A stretch of 64,000 nt of DNA, from positions 992,001 to 1,056,000 of the forward strand of contig JAHLEZ010000020.1 of assembly GCA_020726505.1 (NCBI GenBank). The letters are read 5' to 3'. The notes under the pieces are model-generated. The model was not told the DNA's origin. It searched no databases and was given only the letters and a program-made list of their open reading frames with translations. The first letter of the stretch is position 1, and each line of letters opens with the position of its first letter. Position numbers and translations under genes: made by a program. Of the stretch, positions 1-9,289 are shown in pieces. Source of the DNA: Leptodontidium sp. MPI-SDFR-AT-0119 (Eukaryota; Ascomycota; Leotiomycetes; Helotiales; Leptodontidiaceae).

Positions 1-560
1 TGGCCTTAACAATTCGGCACTAACAACCACTTATCAAACTCAACTTCGAGCCCCTCATCTTCAACTCCAACCTGCCTTCACCCCACTTCAGCAACGCCTG
101 ATAGTCTTTTTCCAAGAGAGATCACTTTTCTTCTCCAGACCCAAAGGAATAGTGCTTCCTGTTCAGCTCAGGTCTATTCGTGCACTGCGAGCCTTGCTTT
201 GGATTCTCCCTAGTCACCCAGTCGCCCGCAAATGCAGTCGGTCTGAATCTTGTCAATAAAGGGACATGGACAGGCAGGCGGTAAGGGAGAGAGAGGACGG
301 CCTGACCTGTCTGTAACTGGCATCGCTGCAGAATCCAAAGACGAGACCTTCACATGCGCTGATGGCGCACCATCTTGGGTCGGAGCTAGTGCAGTTAATT
401 TAATTGGTCTTTCGTTCGTACAGAGAGAGCAGATGGGTCTAATGCTTTGCTAAAGGGGGTTTCTTGACGGGTGAGTGAGGAAGTGGACATACGCGAGTTG
501 ATTTTTGCCAAAGAATTTGTTGAAATTGGCATGGACTTTTCTGAAGCCGTTGTGACCTGT
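1..560. other. No gene seen
   Basis: I see no convincing coding region here. The only open frame of note is a 67-codon one at 250-453 with a non-ATG start and low-complexity Gly/Arg composition, which I do not accept. The stretch probably contains the 3' flank of the minus-strand membrane-protein gene that ends at 561. Confidence 0.4.
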
Positions 561-1361
561 TTAGTTGTTAGTGATATTATTGCGGTTGGGAGAGGATGGA
601 AGTACTAGGTCCTCCACCGGTGGCACAAATCCAATCGACACCTGCTGCAGGCTTGCTGAGGATCGCCGCCGTGTACGGCAGGATTCAGCGATGTAGGCCA
701 GAATCATTATTTCTAACCTAACTTTAATCGGCTCGATCACTGGGATAACCTTCAAGGCGCTGTTGTCGATATAAAAGAATAAGAATGTTAATGCGACTGA
801 CGCTATCTGAAGTGTAATCACCATCATATTAACGGCAATGACATATCTGATATGGATAACATCTGAAAAGTTTTTTCGAGCCACCATGACAAAAAAGACA
901 TTAATGATGACGTCTTGCACCATCAATATGACTATTCCTGTCAATTGCAAAATGTAAGCAACGCGATAGAAATGCTGATCCTTTGTCAAGGCGAATTTCG
1001 TTTGATAAATGCCTAACACCAACCACAGAATGCCCTGTAGCATAGGCGCGCATAGAACAAGTGGACGCAGGTGATGTATAAGCCGCAGTCGTAACAAGAT
1101 CATTGTCGGGTAGCTCACGACCATGAGGATTTCGACTATTGTGTTGATGGTGTAAAGTGGCACTATCTCCACCGCTGGTGTGAAATAGGCATACGCAGAT
1201 ATGCCGTTGAAGAAGGCGCTTGACAAGATAGCCAATTGGCACACGTAGAAAAACAAAGTTTGCCGTCGTTGGAATAATCTCCATGCAGAATATTCAGACT
1301 CAAGAAAGATGACTATCCCCGCACCAACCGAGGCAGCGGCATAGTTGTCCAAGAACTCCAT
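561..1361 (-). CDS. Multi-pass membrane protein, unknown function
   Basis: A single-exon frame encodes 266 residues with about seven hydrophobic segments (roughly residues 9-20, 35-60, 68-95, 100-118, 132-158, 170-195 and 213-225), followed by a short Ser/Pro/Asn-rich hydrophilic tail. The layout, with an N-terminal region starting in the membrane, short loops and a cytoplasmic-looking tail, resembles the many small seven-TM proteins of filamentous fungi, but I recognise no family-defining motif. The start ATG at 1361 is the first in frame and directly precedes the first hydrophobic stretch. There is no in-frame stop and no need for an intron, so the gene looks intact. It could be an orphan receptor-like protein; transport is equally possible. 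Confidence 0.7.
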   Translation of the reverse strand: MEFLDNYAAASVGAGIVIFLESEYSAWRLFQRRQTLFFYVCQLAILSSAFFNGISAYAYFTPAVEIVPLYTINTIVEILMVVSYPTMILLRLRLIHHLRPLVLCAPMLQGILWLVLGIYQTKFALTKDQHFYRVAYILQLTGIVILMVQDVIINVFFVMVARKNFSDVIHIRYVIAVNMMVITLQIASVALTFLFFYIDNSALKVIPVIEPIKVRLEIMILAYIAESCRTRRRSSASLQQVSIGFVPPVEDLVLPSSPNRNNITNN

Positions 1362-3170
1362 TGCAGCAGTCAGTTATGTGCGTCAACGTTCCCTTTTCAA
1401 TTTTCAAAAGATCAGCTCAAGTTTTTATGCTCTGGGGAGCTTCGATGGCAACTGCCGTTGTTAGCGTTGTAGTCTCTTTCTATTATGGTTCGTCATTTCG
1501 GAACTGGGTTGTGCACATTTCGCTCTTTGAGACAAGAAACAATCAATGCCGCCCTCGTCGCCGCCCAAGTCGCTCCAGTCGCCACCGCAGCCTCCCTCCG
1601 GCTCACCCGCGAGTTTCGGGGATTGCCATAAGCCACAGCAAGATCCCAGCGAATTAGCTTCGCGGTTGTGGTGGTGTGATCGAGGTGTGGAATAGTCGCT
1701 CCCACCCACCCCTTTAAGGGCGTTACTAACAGTAATATTAGAGTTTAAATCAGGGGGTGCCACGTTTAGTACCGACCCCAAGGCTCTCCGAATTTCTCTC
1801 ACTCGACGATATCTGCGGGTTAATCCGCAGTACTGGGATAAATTGGAGTTGAACCTTGACTTCGCGGAATATATTACCAGACGAGGACACCGTTAAGGAA
1901 TAACTACTTCCTACTTCCGTAAAGACCGTTGAGAAGAATTCATGGATCATGTTTTGAGCAGATTTGGGGCGGTGGGGCTGACGAAAAGCGGGGGAAAATG
2001 AACCAGACATACTTTGGTACGTCCGTACATGCCCGAATAATCTGACCTTTTTTGTCTGTGCGCAGTACTAGAAGATTCCACTTTGCAAGGGAAATCAACC
2101 AATGAGCCAATTCGCTTTATTCTTCCCCGTCTGTAACTGGTAAAATCTGGGTCATGTAGCACAGACGAAAAAGGTAAGATTATTACCCTTGATTGATTGA
2201 TTGATTGATTGATTCCTTTTAACGTGCTGTGTAAGTCGATGACTATAGTAGCACGGCTAGGACCCTCAGGCCTAGCGATCCGGTGAGGTGGGGTCTTATA
2301 TACAAAGTCTCAGAGTAAAAAATAAGGAAGGCAGGAGCACAAAGTGCCCTGAAGGGACTGTACTAGCCAAGCCCTAACATACTTCCCCTAAAAACCTCTT
2401 ATGTATTCCCGGGGACATTGGGGATCAGGTCCCAAGCAGGCCCTTCCACCTGCTGCATAACCGAAGTAGACATCTGTTCTCCTCTCCCTTCTCTCCTACT
2501 GCCCCTACTCCGCAAGCAGCCCTTTCCCCTAACCCCCTCAACCCCTTTCCTTCAGAATATACCGTATTTTCCCTACTTAACCCTCTGCCAACCCCACATA
2601 AGACTTTCCTCCTCGGTGGTGTCCCTTCCACTTTCGGGTATGTATATGTCGATATAGCCGGGCGCACCAAGACAGGCGGGAGAGGTAGTATGATATATAG
2701 AGAACCGAAGGTCGAGAGAGCCACAGGAAAGAGCGCCTTTTGTCGTACACGTAGTAGATTCGAACCGAACTGAAAAACTCTGCGTCGCTACCCCAGAGGG
2801 CTCCGACCGATCGATCGTACTAGGCAATCAGTTCCACTGAACACCTCGGTGTGGTCCTGTTCCCTATACAGGTAGTCGGTTTCGATCTTTCGTTGATTCT
2901 GTGCTTTGTCGTGGTGGCTGCCTCTGTTTTGTGGCCACGGTGGCCACAACTCCAACCGATTGTGACTCAATCTTGGCTCTGCAGATACTCAAAAGAGTAC
3001 TGGAGGTTCGTAGGATGCACCGCGTACAGGTGTTGAGTCGTCGCATCCCTATTACCCTTGATACGAAGTACGGAAGTACCTCCGCAACATCATTCGTTCA
3101 ACGAATGCGACGAGAAACAGAAACCTGTCAACTCTCCCCCCCTCCCCCTGCTAAGATCATGCATGCATAA
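1362..3170. other. Intergenic, no convincing gene
   Basis: Several short overlapping frames occur on both strands (for example 1461-1802 minus and 2418-2724), but none carries a recognisable domain, a signal peptide or a good splice pattern. The stretch includes a tetranucleotide repeat near 2190. It is probably a mixture of promoter sequence and old repeat debris leading into the transposon-rich block that starts at about 3.2 kb. Confidence 0.4.
2191..2214. repeat. Tetranucleotide microsatellite (GATT)6
   Basis: Six perfect copies of GATT run in tandem. It is a simple repeat with no visible coding role. Confidence 0.9.
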
Positions 3171-3392
3171 TTGCTAGAATATTCTTCTGCAGAAGGCATA
3201 CCTACTTCTCATCAAGGCCCAGAATATCAGCAGCTCAGCGAACAAGCTGTTCAGGAAACTAGGCCATCCGCTGTGGACCCCAAGGATAACCAGTTCGAAG
3301 TTGAGCGAGTTATAGATGATCAAGTTGTCCCGGTTGGTCGAGGGAGGCGGAAGAAGATGATTACCCAATACTGGGTCATGTGGAAAGGGTAA
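3171..3392 (+). pseudogene. Chromodomain fragment, transposon-derived
   Basis: The frame ends with a recognisable beginning of a chromodomain: residues ~43-73 contain FEVERVIDD, then a basic linker, then QYWVMWKG, matching the FxVExIL...YxVKWKG pattern. It stops exactly where a GTAAGT donor-like site follows (about 3390), so the second half of the chromodomain (the Y-x(5)-TWEP part) is missing or lies in an unseen exon. Such chromodomains sit at the integrase C-terminus of Ty3/gypsy chromoviruses and in domesticated relatives. The neighbours are transposase relics, so I read this as a fragment of a mobile element. No reverse transcriptase or integrase is found next to it. Confidence 0.6.
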
Positions 3393-4245
3393 GTCCCCAC
3401 CCCACCATTCCGGCCACCCCGCTTAATTCCACCATTTTCCAATCAACACTTAATAACTCTACAACGCACCTACTTCTATACAAGCTTCTGTAGAGTCTGA
3501 ATCTTCTACTGAATCTGAATCTATCGCTATAATTTCTTGGTCTCCAGCCAAAATTTGAGCTTCTTGAAGAGCCGAACTTGGAATTTGGGCTAGTCTGGAC
3601 TTTCCTCCGTTTCCGCGGCTGTAACTGGTCCAACTTGGCTTCCAATTGTTGTATTCGTATCTCTACTTGCCCTAATGCGAAATCCTTTTGATCAAAAGCT
3701 TTGATAGCTTTCCTGAAAAGCAGTCGTCGTGTTGGAAGATCGTCATGTCCTAATCGACCCATAGTATCCACTTGTATACGTAAATCTTTGCCGGCTTTTG
3801 GCGTAGACCAGTCAAACGACGATATGCTTGTATTCCAACTAGTCGTAAGGTCTTCTGGAATAGTATTTTCCAGATCCTTATTACTATTTTCCAATAGTAA
3901 TCGGCTCATAAGGGGTTTATTCATGAGTACCGGCCATTGACCAGTAGCTTTCCAACCAGCTTTGATATTCTCACCAGTTATACTAGCTTCTCGTGCCTTA
4001 TAATAGAAAATCAAGAAATTCCTCTTTCCAATTGGTGTAGAATCTGTCAAGGATGCCAAAAGATTCAGGTGTTTTCGGTAAGCTATCTAGAGAGGAGAGA
4101 AACTTGACAAATCCAAAGGTTGTATGACGTGTGACGTATGTGGAGGTAAGAACAATAGAAATATATTGTATTCCAAGCATTTACGCATAAATTCGGTGGT
4201 CTCATGGCTTCCGTGGCCGTCTAAGACGAGTAAACCAGTACCTTT
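3376..4245 (-). pseudogene. Pogo/Fot1-like DDE transposase, 3' fragment
   Basis: Read on the minus strand, the segment starts with LLVLDGHGSH and continues with LFLPPHTSHVIQPLDLSSF, the signature of the DDE_1 domain of pogo/Fot1 transposases (the second catalytic Asp lies in LDGHGSH). After at least one frame change near 4090-4060 it continues as GKRNFLIFYYKAREASITGENIKAGWKATGQWPV, the usual C-terminal end of fungal Fot1-type transposases, and then a basic coiled-coil-like tail. The N-terminal CENP-B/HTH part and the first catalytic Asp are absent because at about 4240 the sequence changes into a hAT transposase running the other way. The frame changes and missing half make it non-functional. 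Confidence 0.85.
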
Positions 4246-5965
4246 TGTTAATCGCCATACCTTTGATCGATACGCCCAGAAACGATTCAACGAAGTGCGA
4301 ATTGAGCAAGCTAAATTGTTGGAGGAGACGTGCGAATCTTGTGCCCTTACTTTCGACGGTTGGGGGTCACCAAACCACAAGAACATAATCGCTGGACAAA
4401 TTCATTGGATTGGGAAGAATGATTGGGCCCGATACATCATAAACGCCGAATTTACAGAGGCAGTTTATGGTAAAACCGGAGATGGGATGGCAGAAGTATT
4501 TACTGTGTCTCTTGGCGATGATATTAAAGAGATAGAGACGGTTGAAACAGGTGGAGGCTCTATGATTCAAACTACGATATCTGTTGGTTTAAAGGTTGCT
4601 CACAAAGTATTCGCAGTTGTAGGGGACAATGCTACCAACAACGACACCTTTTGTGATCACTTTTTGCGCAGATTACAGCTCCGGTACGACCCTGATCCCC
4701 GACAACTTCTCAATCTCCCTCGCTGCAGATTCCAAGGCCGATCGAGTCGAATTAGGTGCCAGGCCCATATAAACGACCTCGTCTGTAAATCAATTTACAA
4801 GACCTTGAGATGTGGCACCCGCGCAGACGCAGAAGCGCTAGTCAATCAAACTGTGGAGGGAAATGCGGTCTTTCCACCTATTCTTGCTACTCTTAGCGTT
4901 ATCATGAAAGTACGGACTTTTGTGTTGTTTATTATGGGCAGTGACGAGCGTCGGAAATGGTGGACTGATATTTGCTCTACTTTTATTCCTCTTGACGTTG
5001 ATACTCGGTGGAATTCCTTGTATTTAATGATGAAGGTAGCCCGACAACACAAGGCAAATATCTCCCGATATGGTCAACTTCACGCCGCGTGTAAACACCT
5101 TATACCTTTGGAGTCAGATTGGGAGCTTTCCGAGCAAGTTGAACGTTGTATGTGGCCATTCTATGAGCGTACGCTTACAGTCTCAAAGATAGCTCCAAAT
5201 CTTGACGGCTATATTGGAAGGATGTGGAATATGGCCGACCTTTTAGAAGACGTTTCTTCTGGTGGAGAGACCTTTGGAGATATTTGTATTGACCTCCGAC
5301 GAGCCTTCGACGCCGCTAAAGAGACCTTAAAGAAGTGGACTGATGAAATGTTTGAATGCGACCTCTATTTTGCGGCCCACGTGCTCAATCCTCGATACAA
5401 ATTCTCCCTACTTCGAGCACAATATGGCGAGGACGCAGAAGATTTGATTCTACGAATCAAAGCATGGTTTAAAGAGAACTACCCTTATACAGCAACCTTT
5501 GTTGTAGCGGCACCATTGAATCAAAGAGAGCGGCCTTCGCATATTGATCAACATGAGTGGCTTCTTTTACAACGAGCTAGAGAACTCAATGTTGTGCCTA
5601 ATCAATCTGATCTTATCACTGATTTTGATCGATATTTCAATGATCCCGTAGTCGTTGATTGGGACTCAAGCGTGGAGGACTTCAATTTAAAGTGGTGGAA
5701 AGCTTCCGAATTCCAGTATCCTTTAGTCGCTAAAGCCGCCCGAGATCTGCTAGCTATTCCTAGCGCTGAAGTCGATATTGAACGCTTGTTTTCCGAAGGT
5801 CGAGATGTAATAGGGATTCGCCGCATGACTATGGACGCCGATACAATGAGGATTTTGCGCCTGCTGAAGAGCCACTTTGATGCCCAAGATACGGAAATCA
5901 GGAAGCGAGCTAGAGCTCAATTAGAAGAGAAACAACGTACGCATGGAGTGAGAAAAATCGACTAA
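4124..5965 (+). CDS. hAT-family transposase, 5'-truncated
   Basis: From about 4240 the frame shows hAT hallmarks. An early block reads VPFVNRHTFDRY. The first catalytic region is LTFDGWGSPNHKN, the second VVGDNATNND. The C-terminal dimerisation domain LVAKAARDLLAIPSAEVDIERLFSEGRDVIG is followed by a helix ending near residue 595. The frame is open for 613 codons, but the first ~38 codons (4124-4240) are antisense to the pogo transposase and cannot be native hAT sequence, so the BED zinc finger expected at the N-terminus is missing. The body has no premature stop, suggesting a relatively young insertion. A GGCCACACCTAG sequence at 6257-6268 resembles a hAT 3' terminal repeat; I found no matching 5' end near 4240. 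Without the BED domain it is unlikely to be autonomous. Confidence 0.8.
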   Translation: MTCDVCGGKNNRNILYSKHLRINSVVSWLPWPSKTSKPVPFVNRHTFDRYAQKRFNEVRIEQAKLLEETCESCALTFDGWGSPNHKNIIAGQIHWIGKNDWARYIINAEFTEAVYGKTGDGMAEVFTVSLGDDIKEIETVETGGGSMIQTTISVGLKVAHKVFAVVGDNATNNDTFCDHFLRRLQLRYDPDPRQLLNLPRCRFQGRSSRIRCQAHINDLVCKSIYKTLRCGTRADAEALVNQTVEGNAVFPPILATLSVIMKVRTFVLFIMGSDERRKWWTDICSTFIPLDVDTRWNSLYLMMKVARQHKANISRYGQLHAACKHLIPLESDWELSEQVERCMWPFYERTLTVSKIAPNLDGYIGRMWNMADLLEDVSSGGETFGDICIDLRRAFDAAKETLKKWTDEMFECDLYFAAHVLNPRYKFSLLRAQYGEDAEDLILRIKAWFKENYPYTATFVVAAPLNQRERPSHIDQHEWLLLQRARELNVVPNQSDLITDFDRYFNDPVVVDWDSSVEDFNLKWWKASEFQYPLVAKAARDLLAIPSAEVDIERLFSEGRDVIGIRRMTMDADTMRILRLLKSHFDAQDTEIRKRARAQLEEKQRTHGVRKID

Positions 5966-6088
5966 AGAGCCAATCAGGAGCCTCAGAATTGAGCTTGATC
6001 AGCAAGTCAGAGCTTTCATTAAGTTGTGGAAATCATGTAATTTCGGGTGGGAAAGTGGATAAATATCTAAGGATCCGAGGCATGGACA

Positions 6089-6110
6089 CCCCCCCCCCCC
6101 CCCCCCCCCC
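6089..6110. repeat. Homopolymer run of 22 C
   Basis: An uninterrupted run of C between the hAT coding region and its presumed 3' end. A similar run of 23 C occurs at 63579-63601. Confidence 0.9.
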
Positions 6111-6256
6111 AAAATTACATATAAATAGACCTATTTTCAATGAATTGGACCCTCTTTTCATTGTTCGCCACCCCCAAGTTCAGCGTTCAATTCAGCCACC
6201 CCTAATTCAGCTGAATGGATGAAAATTCAGCGAATTTTCACGTTCATTTATTCATT

Positions 6257-6268
6257 GGCCACACCTAG
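6257..6268 (+). repeat. Candidate hAT 3' terminal inverted repeat
   Basis: GGCCACACCTAG follows an AT-rich subterminal stretch about 290 bp after the hAT stop codon. hAT ends typically are short and have a C/TA-start with a G-rich core when read from outside (here CTAGGTGTGGCC). The 5' partner was not found, as expected if the 5' end is truncated. Confidence 0.4.
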
Positions 6269-6341
6269 ATGTGTTCTAAGCGCTGGTGAGGGTCTTGCCC
6301 TATTTGTACAAAAGAATGGTTGGTGTTTTAACAGTCTCTAG

Positions 6342-7688
6342 TCATGTGACTAGTCGCCATCCTCCTCCTCCTCCTCCTCCTCCTCCTCCTCCTCCCAGGT
6401 GCCACGCTCTCGTGGCTACCTTCGTGGTCTTTAGGAATTCAACTGTGGCAGCGATTCCTTTCGTTGTATGCATGAGAATTCGTTGAGAGAGGGGCGTTTT
6501 GAGCCGTAAGGTGTCTCTTACGTACTTCCTGGCTAGACCCGTTTCTGGGCAGCTGAGTAGTAGGTGTTCAGCAGTCTCTTTCGCACCGCATCTGCACCTG
6601 TCGTTGGACGCATGGCCGAGCTTGTGGAGGTATGATTTGATGTAGCCGTGGCCGATTTTGAGCTGGTAGAAGGCGCTGGCAATCTCTCGCGGAGTACCGG
6701 GGGTTATTCTGAGCTTGCCTGATATGCTCCATGGGAAGATCTTGCGGTAGGAGTGTGAGTTGTTGTACAAAAGGCTACTTCTGCGGTCCGTAGCTATGGC
6801 TTGCTTCCATTCCGTTGATCTCATGCCTTTGATTTTCATCCCCAGCATGGCGAAGCTCGTGTCGTGTGAGTTTGGTTGTTGGGAGGTGGCTAGCTTTGCC
6901 AGTTCGTCAGCTTTGTCGTTGCCGTTGATGTCTGCATGGCCTGGAACCCATTTCAGGTTGATTTTTGCGCCTTTTGCTGTCGCTTGTTTTGCTGCGCTAA
7001 TAGCTCTGATTTGGCAGCTCTGGCCGGGGTTGTCGGACGGTGTTTTGAGCCGCCAGAGGCCGGCTTGGTTGTCTGAGTATATGTTGAAAGTGAGGCCTGG
7101 TTTGGCAGTTCTGTTTGCGTATTCAACGGCTTGCGTGACGCCTTCTAGCTCTCCGTTGTAAACCAGTTGATCTTTGCCTAGGTTGTGGGTTTTTTGATGT
7201 TGAATAAGTGTAGAAGGAGGTACGAGTACGACCAGTCCGACACCTATTCCAGTAGTTGTTCTCTCGGTAGTCTGTGAAGCGTCGGTATATACAAATATAT
7301 CCTTTGCGGGGTTGTTCAGGGTACGTTCCTCATGTACTTTGGCCTCTTCTTCCTTTGGGAGCTTGCTGATCTCTACGTTAAAGTAGGTTTGCCGCTTCCA
7401 CGGAGGGAAGTGATGGTGGGAGAGTTTTTCCAAAGAGTTATTGTCGTACAGGTGCCGTATGGAATCATAGATGCGCTTAAGTTGTAAGGGCGCTTTTGTT
7501 TTCTCTCTAGGAGGGGGCTCTGCCGGCGCTACAATCGCTTGTGTAGCTTTGTTGATTGGGTGGTCAGGTGACAGTTTGAGCATACGAAAGGCGTACATTC
7601 TGTTGCTATGGTTTAAGCGGATTTTGGGAGGTGGGGTAGCTGATTCTACTTCCATTGGTAGTCGAGCGTTGATAGCTCTGTCCGACAT
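6342..7688 (-). mobile_element. LINE 3' fragment: RNase H and zinc knuckle (Tad1/I-like)
   Basis: A 448-codon open frame holds an RNase H domain with all four acidic residues visible: VYTDASQ, YNGELEGV, IYSDNQAG and WVPGHADINGNDKADELAK (about residues 135-270). A C-terminal CRCGAKETAEHLLLSCP motif (about 385) follows, the Cys/His knuckle typical of the end of ORF2 in Tad1/I-clade non-LTR retrotransposons. The reverse transcriptase and endonuclease are absent and the frame breaks just upstream of 7688, so the copy is 5'-truncated, as is normal for LINE insertions. The frame runs straight into a (GGA)n tract (minus strand; 6361-6395), which looks like the 3' tail at the insertion end. The lack of stops shows little RIP damage. 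Confidence 0.85.
6361..6395. repeat. (CCT)n microsatellite, LINE 3' tail
   Basis: About twelve perfect CCT repeats (GGA on the LINE strand) lie at the 3' end of the LINE fragment and are translated as a poly-Gly run in its frame. Simple-sequence tails of this kind are common at LINE 3' ends. Confidence 0.85.
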
Positions 7689-7694
7689 TGTGAA

Positions 7695-8149
7695 GCTCTG
7701 GTCAAGACATCGACGACCATATGAGCGATGGGTAGGTTTCCACCACAGAAAGACTGACTCTGAGGGAGAACAATGTTGATTTCGCAGCAGAGTATTGGAT
7801 TAGTGGGATATAGAGTATTTGGGGAAGCCATAGAGTTTGTTTCAATGTTTCTGGTTGTTGGCAACCCCGCTATCGATTAAATTATGTGGGGTCGTCGGTG
7901 TTGCACGTGGATGCCTACTACTACTACAGTCTGCCTCGGAATTTGTCAAATTCGAGCAACTGAGAGAAGAGAGTCTACGGAAATTGTATGGCAAAGAACA
8001 TTGCTGCCAACTGGTATCCATACTTGGAATGGGGTGCCTGTCCAGTGTTGTACGCGAACAGCGGCACCCAAGCATTGAAAATAAAAGCGAAAGTCTCAAC
8101 GACCGTAATGGATCAGACGATGTTCTTGACTGAACGAGCAGGCCTCATT
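7695..8149. other. No gene seen
   Basis: The sequence between the LINE fragment and the MFS pseudogene contains only short overlapping frames on both strands without recognisable motifs. The first part may be further frame-shifted LINE sequence. Confidence 0.3.
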
Positions 8150-9260
8150 AATCTAAGTGATGAACAAAGCCCCCGCACCATTCTCGCAGAACGTAAGTAA
8201 CCATCCAGCCATCATAGCGGCGATGTTGAGCTCCGGGTATACGGAGAGGATAATGCATCCGGTCAGGGCAACAAGGCAGGAGAAAATGATGACAGGCCAG
8301 CGCATTCGAATAGCGTCGCTAGTCCATGCATAAAAAACAGTGAAGAATATCTGTATTCCATACCCAGCGGTAGGAATCAAGTTGACTTCTTCCGCGCTCC
8401 ATCTCTTGGTAGACTTGAGCTAGACATTGAAGTAGGAATATATCCTGATACCTAGGAAATGGCGAATGAATGTAAGGGTGAAGATGTATACGGGCCAGGC
8501 GGTGAAGATTGCTTTGAAAGTTCTCAGAGTGACAGGCTTTGCTGGCTTCCGTCCCACAACCTTCATGCGAGCAATTGCCGGGTCCTTCTGAGCGGGTTTG
8601 AGCCATCTGCTGCGCGACGTTGTCGGCGCATCAGGAATTGCCCAGGATCCATACATGGCGATCGGGATGACGATGATACTGTCGAAGAGGAACAGCCATT
8701 TCCACGCTGGGAGGCCTGCTTTTCAATTCATACCGCTGTAGAGCGCAGCTTGGAGGTAGCCGAAAAACATCTGGACTGCACTTGAAGAAGTTTGGAAAAT
8801 ACAGGCACTCTTGCTGAGCTTAGAGGGTTGATACCAATTTCACAAGAGAGTCATGATACCCGCATATGTGGATGCTTCGAATAGTCCGATGAAAAAAGGG
8901 AGCCTGAAAAAGTTAGCACTGAAATCCTGGCATTGTCACTTTATAGAGTACGTACGCATAGAGCGATTTCCATTGCCGGAAGCCAGATGGACGGCGGAAT
9001 CTTCGTCTGGGTACTTGGCGAAGTAGGCAACGCAGACATAGCTCAGATAGACCAGTCGAGCTTGGCGATCAAAGCTCTCTCTTCAGGTGTTTTATTCAGT
9101 GAATCCCAATACACTGCCAGAATTCGCTTACTCAAAGGCGATTTGGCTGATCTGGTGGAATTGACATTTCGTCCAGATTCCGAGGAGTCTGTCGCATCGA
9201 CATCGACATCCGTCAGAGGCCTATCACAGGTTGAGATATTCATGATTGAAGAAAAGCTTG
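8150..9260 (-). pseudogene. MFS anion:cation symporter (allantoate/pantothenate type), decayed
   Basis: Minus-strand pieces in several frames add up to a Dal5/Liz1-type major facilitator. The N-terminal cytosolic part contains LAVYWDSLNKTPEERALIAKLD. After a frame change comes YVCVAYFAKYPDEDSA (TM1 region), then IGLFEASTYAGIMTLL. A central part runs QMFFGYLQAALYSG, KWLFLFDSIIVIPIAMYGSW, then the cytosolic loop and FKAIFTAWPVYIFTLTF. The latter half includes IPTAGYGIQIFFTVFYAWTSDAIRMRWPVI. In-frame stops (for example at MTLL* and SGMN*), frame changes and missing transmembrane segments show it is dead. ACS-family members carry organic anions or vitamins; the substrate cannot be told. Confidence 0.8.
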
Positions 9261-9289
9261 AAACAAAACAAACAATGAAGTTCAGATAA

